Assembly (NCBI RefSeq): GCF_001293565.1 | Contig: NZ_JXMU01000010.1 | Span: forward strand, 1-64,000 | DNA length: 64,000 nt | Direction of reading: 5' to 3' | From: Ahrensia marina | Lineage (GTDB): Bacteria; Pseudomonadota; Alphaproteobacteria; Rhizobiales; Rhizobiaceae | In this document: positions 18,285 to 27,921 of the stretch, in pieces | How the letters are laid out: every line of letters starts with the position of its first letter | Position numbering within the stretch: the stretch's first letter is position 1 | Made by a program: the position numbers and the translations under genes | The notes under the pieces: generated by a model | The model's input: the letters and a program-made list of their open reading frames with translations, nothing else | The model's database searches: none | What the model was told of the DNA's origin: nothing

Positions 18285-19361
18285 TTAATCTCTGATAAAA
18301 CGCAAAGCGATCGGAATAATTGCGGTCAGAAACATGATGCGCAGAACATGATGCGCGGCAATAAAGGCAGGGTTTGCATCCAGCATAATCCCCATTGCCG
18401 CCATGGTCTCCAGTCCGCCAGGCGCAAATGCAATCAGCAAATGCGCTGGCGGCACATCAATAAACATGCCAACGATTAACGCGCTTGCACCCGAAACAAT
18501 AAGAGCCACACCGGTGACGACAAGTGAAGCAGTCAGCGCACCGCGCAGAAGCGACCATGTGGCCCCGTTAAATCTTGTGCCGATTAAAATACCCATAAGA
18601 ATAAATGCAGGTGACGTGAGCCATGACGGTATGGTTCCCGGCAGTATTTCCGTCACGTGGAAGAATGCTGAAACAATCAACCCGCCCATCAGAAGCGCCG
18701 CAGGCATTTTCAGCTTCATCAAAATCAGCCCGACACAAAGCGCTACAGATGAGACTATAATCAATCCAGACAATGTTATAGACTCGCCTTCGAGCGCGAA
18801 CCGGGGCTCAAGGTCGGGATAAACCAAAGCAACAATGAACGGCACTGCGAGTGTTAAGGTCAACACCCGCATGGTTTGAACGATCGACAGAACAGGAATA
18901 TCGGCCTTTGTTTCGGTCGACAGACTAAGCACATAACTTAAATGACCAGGTGTCGCTGATAGTAATGCCGTATATTTGTCGTAGCCGAACATGGTGCGCA
19001 AGAATCGCGCACTGACAATCATGATGACAATCAACCCGGCAAAAAGCATCAAAATTGACAACGGCCATTTTGCGGCTGTCGCCACTGTCTCTGGCGTAAC
19101 ACCCGCACCCATCGTCATACCGATCACAACAAAGACGCCATTGCGAAGAAAATTGGGCATAAACAAAGGTACGCCGACGACACCTGCGAGCGAGACAACC
19201 AAAGCAGGACCGGTCAAAAATGGTGCCGGAAATCCAATAGCCAAAGCGGCCATTGCCGATCCAAACCCAAGAACCAGCGCATACAGTACCGGCTTTAACT
19301 GGGATGGAGGTAATTGTATCCGAAAATACTTAGCCAATGGATTTATCATTTTAGTCAACAA
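18285..19361 (-). CDS. AbrB-family membrane protein (duplicated AbrB domain)
   Basis: 358 aa with about nine to ten hydrophobic segments arranged as two repeats; each repeat ends in a similar motif (SATPGHLSYVLSL in the first, FAPGGLETMAAMGI in the second). This is the AbrB/PF05145 family, often annotated as ammonia-monooxygenase-like or as a regulator, with no well-established function. It lies downstream of the organic-acid genes on the same strand, 42 bases after the citryl-CoA-lyase-like gene, and similar genes frequently sit near TctABC loci. A transport role is plausible inference. Confidence 0.75.
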   Translation of the reverse strand: MLTKMINPLAKYFRIQLPPSQLKPVLYALVLGFGSAMAALAIGFPAPFLTGPALVVSLAGVVGVPLFMPNFLRNGVFVVIGMTMGAGVTPETVATAAKWPLSILMLFAGLIVIMIVSARFLRTMFGYDKYTALLSATPGHLSYVLSLSTETKADIPVLSIVQTMRVLTLTLAVPFIVALVYPDLEPRFALEGESITLSGLIIVSSVALCVGLILMKLKMPAALLMGGLIVSAFFHVTEILPGTIPSWLTSPAFILMGILIGTRFNGATWSLLRGALTASLVVTGVALIVSGASALIVGMFIDVPPAHLLIAFAPGGLETMAAMGIMLDANPAFIAAHHVLRIMFLTAIIPIALRFIRD

Positions 19362-19403
19362 ACCGGTCTATTGAGTCAAAATTGGTAGCACCAATGCCCT
19401 TTA

Positions 19404-20213
19404 CTACGGATTTTTAGGTCCGGTGTAAGTCCAAAAATAATGTGGTGGCGTTGGCCCCTTATTGCGTCCTCCCTGGTTCATCTGCTCCCACGCATGGGAA
19501 AGAATACCAACCGAGCGCGACAAGCAAAAAAGGCCGCGGGCAAGCGGTCCTGCAAAACCAAGTTCAGCATAAATGATAGCGGTCGCACCATCTATGTTCA
19601 TGGGAACAGGTCTGCCTTTCTCTTCATTCAGATGTTTTTGCACCAAGCGCCCGATGGATGCGTAATCGCCGTCAACAATTCCATCCTTCACGGCTTGATC
19701 TACGAGGCTTAAAAGCCGCGGCGCCCGCGGGTCTTCCGGCTTATGGAAACGATGTCCGAATCCGGGAATGAATTTTGAACGCTCCGTGCGCCAGCGCTCA
19801 ACCGCATCGGCAACAGCTCGTTCTATTGGCACATGGTTTTTCACCGCGTCATATGCCCATCCATAAAGCTCAACCGCCTGCTCACCGGCACCGCCATGAA
19901 CATCATCCAGCATATTAACGGCAGACGCCATCGCGCCGTTCAATCCCAAGCCACATGTCACAGCCATACGCGCTGTCGCGATCGACGGGGCTTGTGGCCC
20001 GTGATCAACAGCGGAAACCAATGCGCACTCGAAAAGTCTGGCCTGTTCGTCGCTTGGCAATTCGCCGCGAGTCATAAGCCAGATCATCTGGGGAAACGTC
20101 ACATTGCCGATAAGGTCTTGAACTGGGTGACCGCGTAAATTGATTTTACCCGGCTCCATATCAATGATTGATGTCGACCACCAATCAGAAACATCACTAT
20201 CGATCTTTTTCAA
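19404..20213 (-). CDS. Short citrate-synthase-like protein, probable citryl-CoA lyase
   Basis: 269 aa, well under the roughly 430 aa of citrate synthase, but all three catalytic residues are recognisable: His in DVHGGAGEQAV, His in GFGHRFHKPEDPRAP and Asp in MNIDGATAIIY; the substrate Arg in DPRAP and RSVGILSHAWEQ are also kept. Short proteins of this kind are called citryl-CoA lyases and split citryl-CoA to acetyl-CoA and oxaloacetate. The ATG overlaps the CoA-transferase stop (ATGA), so the two are translationally coupled. An alternative is a related hydroxyacyl-CoA, for example citramalyl-CoA. Confidence 0.75.
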   Translation of the reverse strand: MKKIDSDVSDWWSTSIIDMEPGKINLRGHPVQDLIGNVTFPQMIWLMTRGELPSDEQARLFECALVSAVDHGPQAPSIATARMAVTCGLGLNGAMASAVNMLDDVHGGAGEQAVELYGWAYDAVKNHVPIERAVADAVERWRTERSKFIPGFGHRFHKPEDPRAPRLLSLVDQAVKDGIVDGDYASIGRLVQKHLNEEKGRPVPMNIDGATAIIYAELGFAGPLARGLFCLSRSVGILSHAWEQMNQGGRNKGPTPPHYFWTYTGPKNP

Positions 20214-21403
20214 ATCACCGCCTCACTTTTGAGTTGGGCCAGCTCATCACGCGATACGCCTATATCAAGCCAGATGGAATCATTATCCTGACCAAGTTGC
20301 GGTGGCGGCGCATCCACACTTGGCGCAGAGCCATCAAGTTTAATCCCTGTTGTCACCAATGTAACATCACGTCCGACGCCCGGAACATTCTTATAGTCTT
20401 TGCAAAAACCGCGATCCGCAATTTGCGGCATCTGCAAAACTTCCGGCACAGTCAACACGGCCCCTGCGGGTACACCGAGCGCATTAAGCTCTTTTGCCCA
20501 ATCGCGCGCCGGACGAAGCAGCAGCGCAGTCTCCAGTTCGACTTTCAAGGCAAGCCTGTTTTTCTTGCGTGCTTCGCGCGTTGCATATTCAGGCCGGTCG
20601 ATAAGTTCCGGCAAGCCCAGATGATTGGCTAGCATGATCCATTGCTCGTCCTTGTTGGCAGCGATATTCAGCAGTCCGCCTTTCGCCTCAAAAGCGCCTG
20701 ACGGGGCTGACGTCATATTTTCATTACCGTTGGGCGTTGGCTCAACACCTGCAACGAGATAATTGGAAACCGCCCACCCCATTGTCGCCAACACAGATTC
20801 GAGCATTGACACATCTATAAAACTGCCGCGCGGCGAAGCATTAAGTGCGGCTGATACCGCAAATGCCGCTGTCATACCGCCAACTGTATCGGCAACCGGA
20901 TAGCCCACACGCAAGGGCGCGCTGTCGGCATCGCCGGTAATTGACATAATGCCTGACGCACCTTGAATAATCTGGTCGTATGCAGGGCGCCCAACCCATG
21001 GACCGTCCTGCCCGAAACCTGATATCGCACAATAAATCAGCGTAGGCTTAATGACTTTAAGCGCTTCATAATCAACGCCCAGACGTTTCATAACGCCGGG
21101 ACGGAAATTTTCGACAAGCACATCCGCCGTTTCGACAAGCCGCTCAAATAAAGCGCGTCCTTTGTCAGATTTCAGATTGAGCGTAACAGATTTTTTACCC
21201 GCATTTTGCGCAAGAAAAGAAACCCCCATATTCTTTTCGTTAAGCAACGGGTCGGCACCCAATTGTCGTGCAAGGTCGCCGCGCCCGATAGCCTCTACTT
21301 TAATGACCTCGGCCCCTAAATGTGCCAGTTGATGGCAACAAAAGGGGCCGGCAAGCACATTGGTAAGATCAAGAACGCGAATGCCTGCGAGTGGTTTGTT
21401 CAT
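20210..21403 (-). CDS. Class III (CaiB/BaiF family) CoA-transferase
   Basis: 397 aa. Family motifs: GIRVLDLTNVLAGPF at the N-terminus, GAEVIKVE, SVTLNLKSDKGRALF, the VLVENFRPGVMKRLGVDYE segment and GFGQDGPWVGRPAYDQIIQ; the catalytic Asp of family III lies in the AYDQ region. It would move CoA from a donor thioester onto an organic acid. It sits between tctA and the citryl-CoA-lyase-like gene with near-zero spacing, suggesting that it activates the acid the transporter brings in. The substrate is not shown by sequence. Confidence 0.88.
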   Translation of the reverse strand: MNKPLAGIRVLDLTNVLAGPFCCHQLAHLGAEVIKVEAIGRGDLARQLGADPLLNEKNMGVSFLAQNAGKKSVTLNLKSDKGRALFERLVETADVLVENFRPGVMKRLGVDYEALKVIKPTLIYCAISGFGQDGPWVGRPAYDQIIQGASGIMSITGDADSAPLRVGYPVADTVGGMTAAFAVSAALNASPRGSFIDVSMLESVLATMGWAVSNYLVAGVEPTPNGNENMTSAPSGAFEAKGGLLNIAANKDEQWIMLANHLGLPELIDRPEYATREARKKNRLALKVELETALLLRPARDWAKELNALGVPAGAVLTVPEVLQMPQIADRGFCKDYKNVPGVGRDVTLVTTGIKLDGSAPSVDAPPPQLGQDNDSIWLDIGVSRDELAQLKSEAVI

Positions 21404-21412
21404 TGTATAGTC

Positions 21413-22948
21413 CTAGTCCGCACTTGCTGTACCTTTGGTCTTTCTGCGCATCTTTTCAAAAACAGGAGAAAGCATCGGCACGAATAGACAAAGCACGGCA
21501 ATGATCAAGATTGCCAGTGTCAAAGGGCGTTCCCATAGAAATGCCCAACTATCATTATTGATAAGCAATGCACGGCGCAGATTTTCTTCCATCATGCCGC
21601 CAAGGATAAAGCCCAAAATCATTGGTGCGAGCGAGAAGGACAATAAGCGCAATATTGTCGCTACAAGCCCGAACAACACCATCAATTGAATATCGAACGT
21701 GTTGAACGATACGAAATAAACGCCGATCAGTGAGAAGAACAAAATCAATGGCAGCAGGAAACGCGCCGGAACAGCAAGCACGCGTGCAATATATGGAATA
21801 AGCGGCAGGTTCAAAACAAGTAGAATAATATTACCCAGCCACATGGACACGATCACAGACCAGAACACGTCCGGTTGATCAATATAGAGACGCGGGCCGG
21901 GTTGAATACCATAGCCGATAAGCGCGCCGAGCATGATCGCCGTTGTTCCCGAGCCCGGAATACCCAATGTTAAAAGCGGAACAAATGAACCGGTTGCAGC
22001 AGCATTGTTTGCTGTTTCAGGTGCAGAAAGTCCACGCACGGAACCTTTGCCAAAGAGCTTACCCTTTTTCGCACCGGCAATGCGCTGTTCTGTACCATAG
22101 GCAAGGAAGCTGGCGATTGTCGCCCCTGCTCCGGGCAACACGCCAATGATGAAGCCGAGAATAGACGAACGCCCGATAACCGGAGCCATCTCTTTGACTT
22201 CCTCTTTTGTAACCGCCATCGATCCCAGTTCAGCAGCAGCTTTACGTTCTTCTTCACGCTTGCTTTCATCAACCTTTTTCAAGATCGCCATCAACGCTTC
22301 AGATAACGCAAATGTCGCCATCACAAGCAGCAGGAATGAAATGCCATCGACAAGATCAATCATGCCGAGCGTGAAGCGCGGCACGCCAATTGTCTGGTCC
22401 GTTCCAACTGTTGATAACATAAGACCGAAGACGGTCATAAGCAGCGCTTTGATCACCTCTCCCTTACCGGCAAACGCGGCAACAGCGGAAAGACCAAGCA
22501 CCATCAGGGCGAAATAGTCAGTTGATTGAAAGGATAAAGAAACAGAAGCCAGATATGGCGCTGTGAGAATGAGCAGGAATGCAGCAACGACTCCGCCCGA
22601 AAATGATGAATAGGCTGCGATCGCAAGCGCTTTACCGGCCTTACCGGATTTGGCCATAGGGTAACCGTCAAAAGACGTGGCGACAGTTGAAGCAACCCCC
22701 GGTGCATTGATAAGAATTGACGATGTCGAGCCGCCAAAAATCGCGCCGTAATAAACCGCTGCCATCAAAATGATGCCCGCAGACGGATCAAGGCTGGCAG
22801 CAATGGGAATCATAAGGGCAATCGCTGACATCGGACCAAGGCCCGGCAACATGCCGATAAATGTACCGACCAGACAGCCCATGATAACAAACATAATGTT
22901 TTGCATCGAAAAGGCTGTTGTCAGACCGATGAGAATACCGTCAAGCAT
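21413..22948 (-). CDS. tctA: Tripartite tricarboxylate transporter large membrane subunit
   Basis: 511 aa, about 11-12 hydrophobic segments. The TctA signatures GTFIGMLPGLGPMSAIALMIP, YGAIFGGSTSSILINAPG and, in the second repeat, GVLPGAGATIASFLAYGTEQ and TLGIPGSGTTAIMLGALIGYG are clear. It is the main permease of the TTT system, driven by the ion gradient. GAGGAG lies before the ATG, and its start is three bases after the tctB stop. Confidence 0.93.
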   Translation of the reverse strand: MLDGILIGLTTAFSMQNIMFVIMGCLVGTFIGMLPGLGPMSAIALMIPIAASLDPSAGIILMAAVYYGAIFGGSTSSILINAPGVASTVATSFDGYPMAKSGKAGKALAIAAYSSFSGGVVAAFLLILTAPYLASVSLSFQSTDYFALMVLGLSAVAAFAGKGEVIKALLMTVFGLMLSTVGTDQTIGVPRFTLGMIDLVDGISFLLLVMATFALSEALMAILKKVDESKREEERKAAAELGSMAVTKEEVKEMAPVIGRSSILGFIIGVLPGAGATIASFLAYGTEQRIAGAKKGKLFGKGSVRGLSAPETANNAAATGSFVPLLTLGIPGSGTTAIMLGALIGYGIQPGPRLYIDQPDVFWSVIVSMWLGNIILLVLNLPLIPYIARVLAVPARFLLPLILFFSLIGVYFVSFNTFDIQLMVLFGLVATILRLLSFSLAPMILGFILGGMMEENLRRALLINNDSWAFLWERPLTLAILIIAVLCLFVPMLSPVFEKMRRKTKGTASAD

Positions 22949-22951
22949 GGT

Positions 22952-23410
22952 CTAGCTCCTCAAAAAAGATGGCAATGGCTGGACGGTAACGTCTAGACCG
23001 TAATTCATAAGCGCCCAGAAAAGGACGACCAGAGGCACAGCGACAAGAACAAGCTTGATCGGGCTGCGCTCGCCGAGCATTGCAAATCCTGCAATCAGGA
23101 ATGCGGATGTTGCCAATAAAAAGCCCAGCGGCCGTACCGTGAAACCATAAAGAGACATCAGCAATAAAAATGCCAATCCCAACGGCCAGTTAAATTCCTT
23201 GATCGAAAACCGTTCGCGGTTCGTCGGAAAGATAATCAAAGCCATAGATAAAATTATGCCCATAACCGCCAATGCTTCCGGCATCGTTCGTGCGGTGAAA
23301 GCTTGATCTGCCTGAAATGGCAACAGTCTGATATTTCCAATTTTAAGCGCATAAATGCAGCAGAAAATTAGCAGTAGAATACCGCCGATACGGTCTTTGG
23401 TAAAAAACAT
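22952..23410 (-). CDS. tctB: Tripartite tricarboxylate transporter small membrane subunit
   Basis: 152 aa from the ATG at 23410, which follows a strong GGGGAGGG ribosome-binding site; the frame is open 18 codons further. Four hydrophobic segments in the usual TctB arrangement, with RPLGFLLATSAFLIAGFAMLGER in the third. The family is poorly conserved and the call leans on topology and position between tctC and tctA. Confidence 0.88.
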   Translation of the reverse strand: MFFTKDRIGGILLLIFCCIYALKIGNIRLLPFQADQAFTARTMPEALAVMGIILSMALIIFPTNRERFSIKEFNWPLGLAFLLLMSLYGFTVRPLGFLLATSAFLIAGFAMLGERSPIKLVLVAVPLVVLFWALMNYGLDVTVQPLPSFLRS

Positions 23411-23543
23411 GGCGCCCTCCCCAAGCGTGGTGCCTCTCGTTTCGTTTATGCTCGCCAAGAGCACAACATAGAGTAGTTTGAGGCCGCACTATTGCAGCGC
23501 AGCCTCACGGATCATTCAAATGATGATCATTGAAAGCCTTGGC

Positions 23544-24518
23544 TTACAGGAAGCCGAGCTCTTTCATCAGGCTGCCGATTTGCTCTTCTTGAGCTTCGAG
23601 GAACTTCACGAAGTCCGCATCCGGATTGTAAATATCAACCCAACCGTTGCGATCGCGCACAGTGGCCCATTCAGGCGTGTCATACATTTTCTCGAAGGCC
23701 TCAATATAGGTAGCCTTTTTCTCTTCAGACATGCCTGGAGCGCCGAAGAAACCGCGCCAGTTAACAAACTCAGTTCCTTTTGATCCGGCCTCATCACATG
23801 TCGGCACTTCTGACATTGCATCATTGCGCTCGGTAGATGTTACACAAAGAATGCGCACTTCATCCTGGCGTGCAAGAGCAACCGCTTCACCAAATCCGGT
23901 CGCCAGACCTCTGATCTCACCGGAAAGCAAGCCGGCCATCGCCTTACCGCCTGCATCATAAGGAATGTACTTAACTTTCGTTGGATCCGCGCCTGCGTTT
24001 TTCATAACCAGAGCAGCAATTAAATGGTCCATACCACCGGCAACAGAACCGCCGCCTACGGCAACTTTTGACGGATCAGCTTCATAAGCAGCAACAAGAC
24101 CGGCAAGGTCCTGAATGTCTGAGTCTTTATTGACAACAATTGCGCCATAGTCACCAATTGTGCCTGCAATCGGTGTCAAATCACGGAACGATTGCGGGAA
24201 AACACCTGTCAACGAACGAATGACGATCGGTGTTGAATTCACCATCAAGGTGCTTTCATCTTTTGTTTCGATAATGTGCGCGATAGCTTTGCCGCCACCG
24301 CCGCCGGACATATTTTCATATGATGCTGCGCCAACAAGGCCAGCTTTGGTCAGGGCTTCGCCTGTACCGCGCGCTGTACCGTCCCAGCCGCCGCCAGCAC
24401 CACCAGGAACAAGAAACTTGATTTCTTCAACAACCTGATGACCAGCAGCTTGAAGCGCAGTATGCGCACCAAAAAGAACAGCACCAGCGGCCAGAGCCAC
24501 TTTCAACGATTTAATCAT
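23544..24518 (-). CDS. tctC: Tripartite tricarboxylate transporter periplasmic binding protein
   Basis: 324 aa with a Sec signal peptide (LKVALAAGAVLFGAHTALQAA) and the TctC/Bug fold: IKFLVPGGAGGGWDGTARGTGEAL at the start of the mature protein, then LTPIAGTIGDYGAIVV and VGGGSVAGGMDHL. Bug proteins bind carboxylates in the periplasm. A GGGAGGAATC ribosome-binding site precedes the ATG. The ligand (citrate, tricarballylate or another acid) cannot be read from the sequence. Confidence 0.92.
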   Translation of the reverse strand: MIKSLKVALAAGAVLFGAHTALQAAGHQVVEEIKFLVPGGAGGGWDGTARGTGEALTKAGLVGAASYENMSGGGGGKAIAHIIETKDESTLMVNSTPIVIRSLTGVFPQSFRDLTPIAGTIGDYGAIVVNKDSDIQDLAGLVAAYEADPSKVAVGGGSVAGGMDHLIAALVMKNAGADPTKVKYIPYDAGGKAMAGLLSGEIRGLATGFGEAVALARQDEVRILCVTSTERNDAMSEVPTCDEAGSKGTEFVNWRGFFGAPGMSEEKKATYIEAFEKMYDTPEWATVRDRNGWVDIYNPDADFVKFLEAQEEQIGSLMKELGFL

Positions 24519-24619
24519 TTGATTCCTCCCAAGGATCTGTCATCCGCAAAGTGTTGTGCGGAAGTGGGAGCAATCAAGCAGACAAAGCTGACATGAACCT
24601 GACAGATTATGCTTTCGTC

Positions 24620-25684
24620 TTATTCGCCCAACAGAGCTCTGTTCCATTGCTTGATAAAGCGCGCTCGCTTTACCTGATCCAGATAGGCAACCAATCCCGG
24701 CCCAATTGAAATGGGACGAAGCCGTGCACCGTATTTCTTTTTAAAGGCAGAAGCTGTGTTATCGCCCAGAACAAGCGGGTTAATGGATGGCAGCTCCAAT
24801 TCCTCAGCCATAATCGTTTGCCCTTGTACAGACATGAGAAACTGAAGTGCTTTGCGGCCTAAATCAGGTTGCGCAGCAGCTTCCGGCACCAGTGCAATGC
24901 GTGACAAGACAACTGTATAATCCTGTGGGTTTACAATACCTATGCTCGGTGAGTCAGAAGCCCATTGCTGCGCATAAGAGCCCAAAACATTGTATCCGAG
25001 AACCAAGCGCCCGTCTTTAACCCGCTCCAGCACAGATGAAGAATTGGAGTATAATTTCACACCCGCAGCCCCCATGGCACGAACAAGTTTCCAGATATCG
25101 CGGTCATGTTCACCGTCACGAGCCAAAAACAGATATCCCAGCCCTGAACTCTCGATATCATAGGTACCAATCTTGCCGTGAAGGCTGCCGCTCGGCTGTT
25201 CCAACAATGCCCGTAACTCCGCGCGGTTTTGCGGGACAGGCTTATCTTGAAAATAATCTTTATTATAAACGATAACTGACGGCTCGAACGTTATACCAAA
25301 TGCACTGTTACGCCAGGATGCCCATTTGGGCCAAGGCGTGACGGTATTGTTGATTCGTGCCGCATATCCATCATTTGCCAGCTTCACCTGAAGATCCATG
25401 GCCGACGAAATCAATAGGTCCGCGGTCGGCGTTCCTGAATCTGATTCTTCAATCGTACGTGTGTAAATTTCGATTGTTTGCAGATCGAAATAATGGATCT
25501 CGACATTTGGCTCCGTTAGTTGAAAAGCGTTCAATAAGGGCCGTGAAACCTCCGCATCTAATGATGAATAGATCGTCAGAATGCGCTTGTTCTGCTCACT
25601 CTTCGCTGGAAGAACCATTTGTGCGTGGGCGATCTGGAGCGAAGCGAAAATTATAATGAAAGAAAATATTGATTTTAAAAACAT
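24620..25684 (-). CDS. Iron/putrescine-type periplasmic solute-binding protein
   Basis: 354 aa from the ATG at 25684, which gives a clean signal peptide (FSFIIIFASLQIAHAQ); an earlier in-frame ATG at 25726 would spoil it. The mature part is an SBP_bac_6/FbpA-like protein (RILTIYSSLDAEVSRPLLNAF; GTYDIESSGLGYLFLARDGEHD; VLGYNVLGSYAQQWA). No ABC permease or ATPase is adjacent. It is divergent from tctD with about 70 bases between the starts, a position suggesting that it serves the TctE sensor as a periplasmic ligand carrier rather than transport. That role is inference. Confidence 0.82.
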   Translation of the reverse strand: MFLKSIFSFIIIFASLQIAHAQMVLPAKSEQNKRILTIYSSLDAEVSRPLLNAFQLTEPNVEIHYFDLQTIEIYTRTIEESDSGTPTADLLISSAMDLQVKLANDGYAARINNTVTPWPKWASWRNSAFGITFEPSVIVYNKDYFQDKPVPQNRAELRALLEQPSGSLHGKIGTYDIESSGLGYLFLARDGEHDRDIWKLVRAMGAAGVKLYSNSSSVLERVKDGRLVLGYNVLGSYAQQWASDSPSIGIVNPQDYTVVLSRIALVPEAAAQPDLGRKALQFLMSVQGQTIMAEELELPSINPLVLGDNTASAFKKKYGARLRPISIGPGLVAYLDQVKRARFIKQWNRALLGE

Positions 25685-25756
25685 AGCCCATTTTGACGGC
25701 AATATTTCAAGTTCACAATCCCCCATCCATGCAATAGATTGCCGGTGGGAGGCGAC

Positions 25757-26422
25757 ATGCGCATTTTACTGGTCGAAGACAATGAACAATTGGGCGAAGG
25801 CATAAAGACATTGCTTGAGCAGTCCTATGCTGTTGACCACGTACTGAATGGCGAAGACGCAATATTGGCCGTCAAATCCCACACTTATGATCTGGCGATA
25901 CTCGATTTAAGCCTGCCGGATATGGACGGCCTGGATATATTAAGGGAAATACGCGGCAATAGATTGTCCTTGCCGGTGCTGATTCTAACCGCACGTGGCA
26001 AGCTCGATGATCGTATTGCCGGTCTTGATCGCGGCGCCGATGATTATATGGCCAAACCTTTTGAATTCTCGGAATTGGAGGCGCGGATTCGCGCCCTGCT
26101 CCGGCGTTTATCCATGGAAAAAACTTCGCAGTTAAAACTCGGCGCCGTACAGTTTGATTTGCGTAACAACCGCGTAACCGCCGCAGATACTGTCATCGAA
26201 TTATCCGCTCGTGAAACAATGGTATTGCGTGCATTGATGATGGCCAATGGACGCGTTTTGTCGAAACCCCAGCTACTGGACACAATCACAAATCTGGAAG
26301 CTGACGTGAGTGAAAACGCTATAGAGCAATATGTATCCCGTTTGCGTAAAAAGCTCCATCAGCATGGCATTGCGATTAATGCGGCAAGAGGTCTTGGCTA
26401 TCACTTAAGCGAGACATCGTGA
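25757..26422 (+). CDS. tctD: Response regulator, OmpR/TctD type
   Basis: 221 aa from the ATG at 25757 with a good GGGAGG ribosome-binding site. Receiver domain: acidic pair VEDN, phospho-acceptor Asp in LAILDLSLPDMDGLDIL, Thr/Ala in ILTARGK and Lys in YMAKPF. C-terminal winged-helix DNA-binding domain (IELSARETMVLRALM; ENAIEQYVSRLRKKL; GLGYHLSE). It is expected to activate the tctCBA operon when its kinase senses substrate. The tctE start overlaps its stop (GTGA). Confidence 0.9.
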   Translation: MRILLVEDNEQLGEGIKTLLEQSYAVDHVLNGEDAILAVKSHTYDLAILDLSLPDMDGLDILREIRGNRLSLPVLILTARGKLDDRIAGLDRGADDYMAKPFEFSELEARIRALLRRLSMEKTSQLKLGAVQFDLRNNRVTAADTVIELSARETMVLRALMMANGRVLSKPQLLDTITNLEADVSENAIEQYVSRLRKKLHQHGIAINAARGLGYHLSETS

Positions 26423-27828
26423 CCAATCGCCTGAAAACCCTATCGCCGAACTCCATTAAAAGCCAGCTGCTCCTCTGGTTACTCGGCCCGCTCCTCATAT
26501 TGGGCTTGGTTGCCATTCTCGACGGTTACCGCGCGGCCAGGTCAACCGCCGATGCGGTGTCTGACCGTGTTCTGTCAGGGTCTGCGCTTGCAATTGCCGA
26601 ACGTGTTTTTGTCAATGGAGAGAACGGTCTGGAAGTTGATATTCCCTATGTTGCGCTTCAAATGCTGACATCGCTTGAAGATGACCGTGTATTCTACAAA
26701 ATTGAAAATAATGATGGCGGTTTCATTACTGGGTATCGGGATTTGGCGCTGCCTGAAACCACTGCGAGCCTTAATGAAGTAACATTTGCCGACGGCGTGT
26801 TTCGCGGTGCAAAAGTGCGTATCGCGACTTTTCACGGCGCAGCCTCTTCCACAACAAGATCATTCAGCTTTCGGGTCGCTGTTGCCGAAACCACGAATGC
26901 GCGCGCAGCCGTAGCACGCTCAATCCTCATACGCTCGCTGTTGCGTCAAGGCATTTTACTCGTGAGCGCGGCAATACTCATTTGGCTGGTCGTCAGCCAT
27001 GCCCTCAAACCGCTGCAACGTCTCGAATTGGCTGTCAGTCGCAGAAGCCCCGATGATGTGCGCCCGATTGAGCACTCTGTGCCGCAAGAAGTTGAAGGCC
27101 TGGTTTTTACCATCAACGGGCTTGTCGAGCGTTTTTCTTCAGCGATTAAAGCGCTGCAGAATTTTACGTCCAATGCCAGCCATCAATTTCGAACGCCGCT
27201 TTCTCTCATCAAAACCCATTTGGAGGTGGCAATCCGCGAAAACGATCCAGACAAGCAAAAACAAGCCATCACCCGCGCCGGAAAAGCGGTCAATGACGCC
27301 GAGCGCCTCATGTATCAAATGTTGTTGCTTGCCCAGCTCGATTCTGCATCAAAGCAGAAATTACAACAGCAGAATTGCGACCTCACATCGGTCACGCGCG
27401 ATGCCTGCAATGATTTTATCCTGCAATTATCTCACAATAAAAGAAGCGATGTCGACTTGGGTTTTCATGCCAAGGAAGATGTTAACGTGCGCGGTGACAA
27501 AACACTTATTCAGGAAATCATACGCAATCTGATTGACAACGCCATCAAACACAGTGGATCACCTACCCAGATTGATGTGGAAATATCCGCAACCGATAAA
27601 TATGGCGTCTTGAAAGTTCGCGATCAGGGACACGGATTTGACGAAAACCTCATTACAAAAGCAAGACATCGACAAGCTGGAAATTCGACAGGAACCGGCA
27701 AGACAAATTACGGATTGGGACTTTCTATCGTGAACGATATTGTCAGCCTTCATAATGGAGAAATCACGGCAAAACGCGTGAGTGATCCGGCCGGCATGGT
27801 TGTTATTGTCAAACTGCCTTTGACCTGA
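26419..27828 (+). CDS. tctE: Sensor histidine kinase, TctE type
   Basis: 469 aa. N-terminal membrane segment (LLLWLLGPLLILGLVAI), a periplasmic domain of about 140 residues of the 2CSK_N type, a second membrane segment (GILLVSAAILIWLVVSHAL), a HAMP-like linker, then HisKA with the phospho-acceptor His in ASHQFRTPLSLI and an HATPase domain with NLIDNAIKHS, DQGHGFD and YGLGLSIVNDI. GTG start overlapping tctD. Partner of TctD; the sensed ligand is probably the acid carried by the adjacent transporter, directly or through a binding protein. Confidence 0.9.
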   Translation: MTNRLKTLSPNSIKSQLLLWLLGPLLILGLVAILDGYRAARSTADAVSDRVLSGSALAIAERVFVNGENGLEVDIPYVALQMLTSLEDDRVFYKIENNDGGFITGYRDLALPETTASLNEVTFADGVFRGAKVRIATFHGAASSTTRSFSFRVAVAETTNARAAVARSILIRSLLRQGILLVSAAILIWLVVSHALKPLQRLELAVSRRSPDDVRPIEHSVPQEVEGLVFTINGLVERFSSAIKALQNFTSNASHQFRTPLSLIKTHLEVAIRENDPDKQKQAITRAGKAVNDAERLMYQMLLLAQLDSASKQKLQQQNCDLTSVTRDACNDFILQLSHNKRSDVDLGFHAKEDVNVRGDKTLIQEIIRNLIDNAIKHSGSPTQIDVEISATDKYGVLKVRDQGHGFDENLITKARHRQAGNSTGTGKTNYGLGLSIVNDIVSLHNGEITAKRVSDPAGMVVIVKLPLT

Positions 27829-27921
27829 ACAATAAACAGCGACGAAATGTTCAAACCGTTCTACACAAAGTCACTTCAAACAAACGCACCTTACCCGAAT
27901 ATGACTCTCTGAAAGCGGAAC

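Noticed and set aside
26999-27532. A 177-codon frame overlapping tctE in the same direction
   Set aside because: The overlapping frame carries the HisKA and HATPase motifs of the kinase; this one has none and is Met/Ser/Arg-rich noise.
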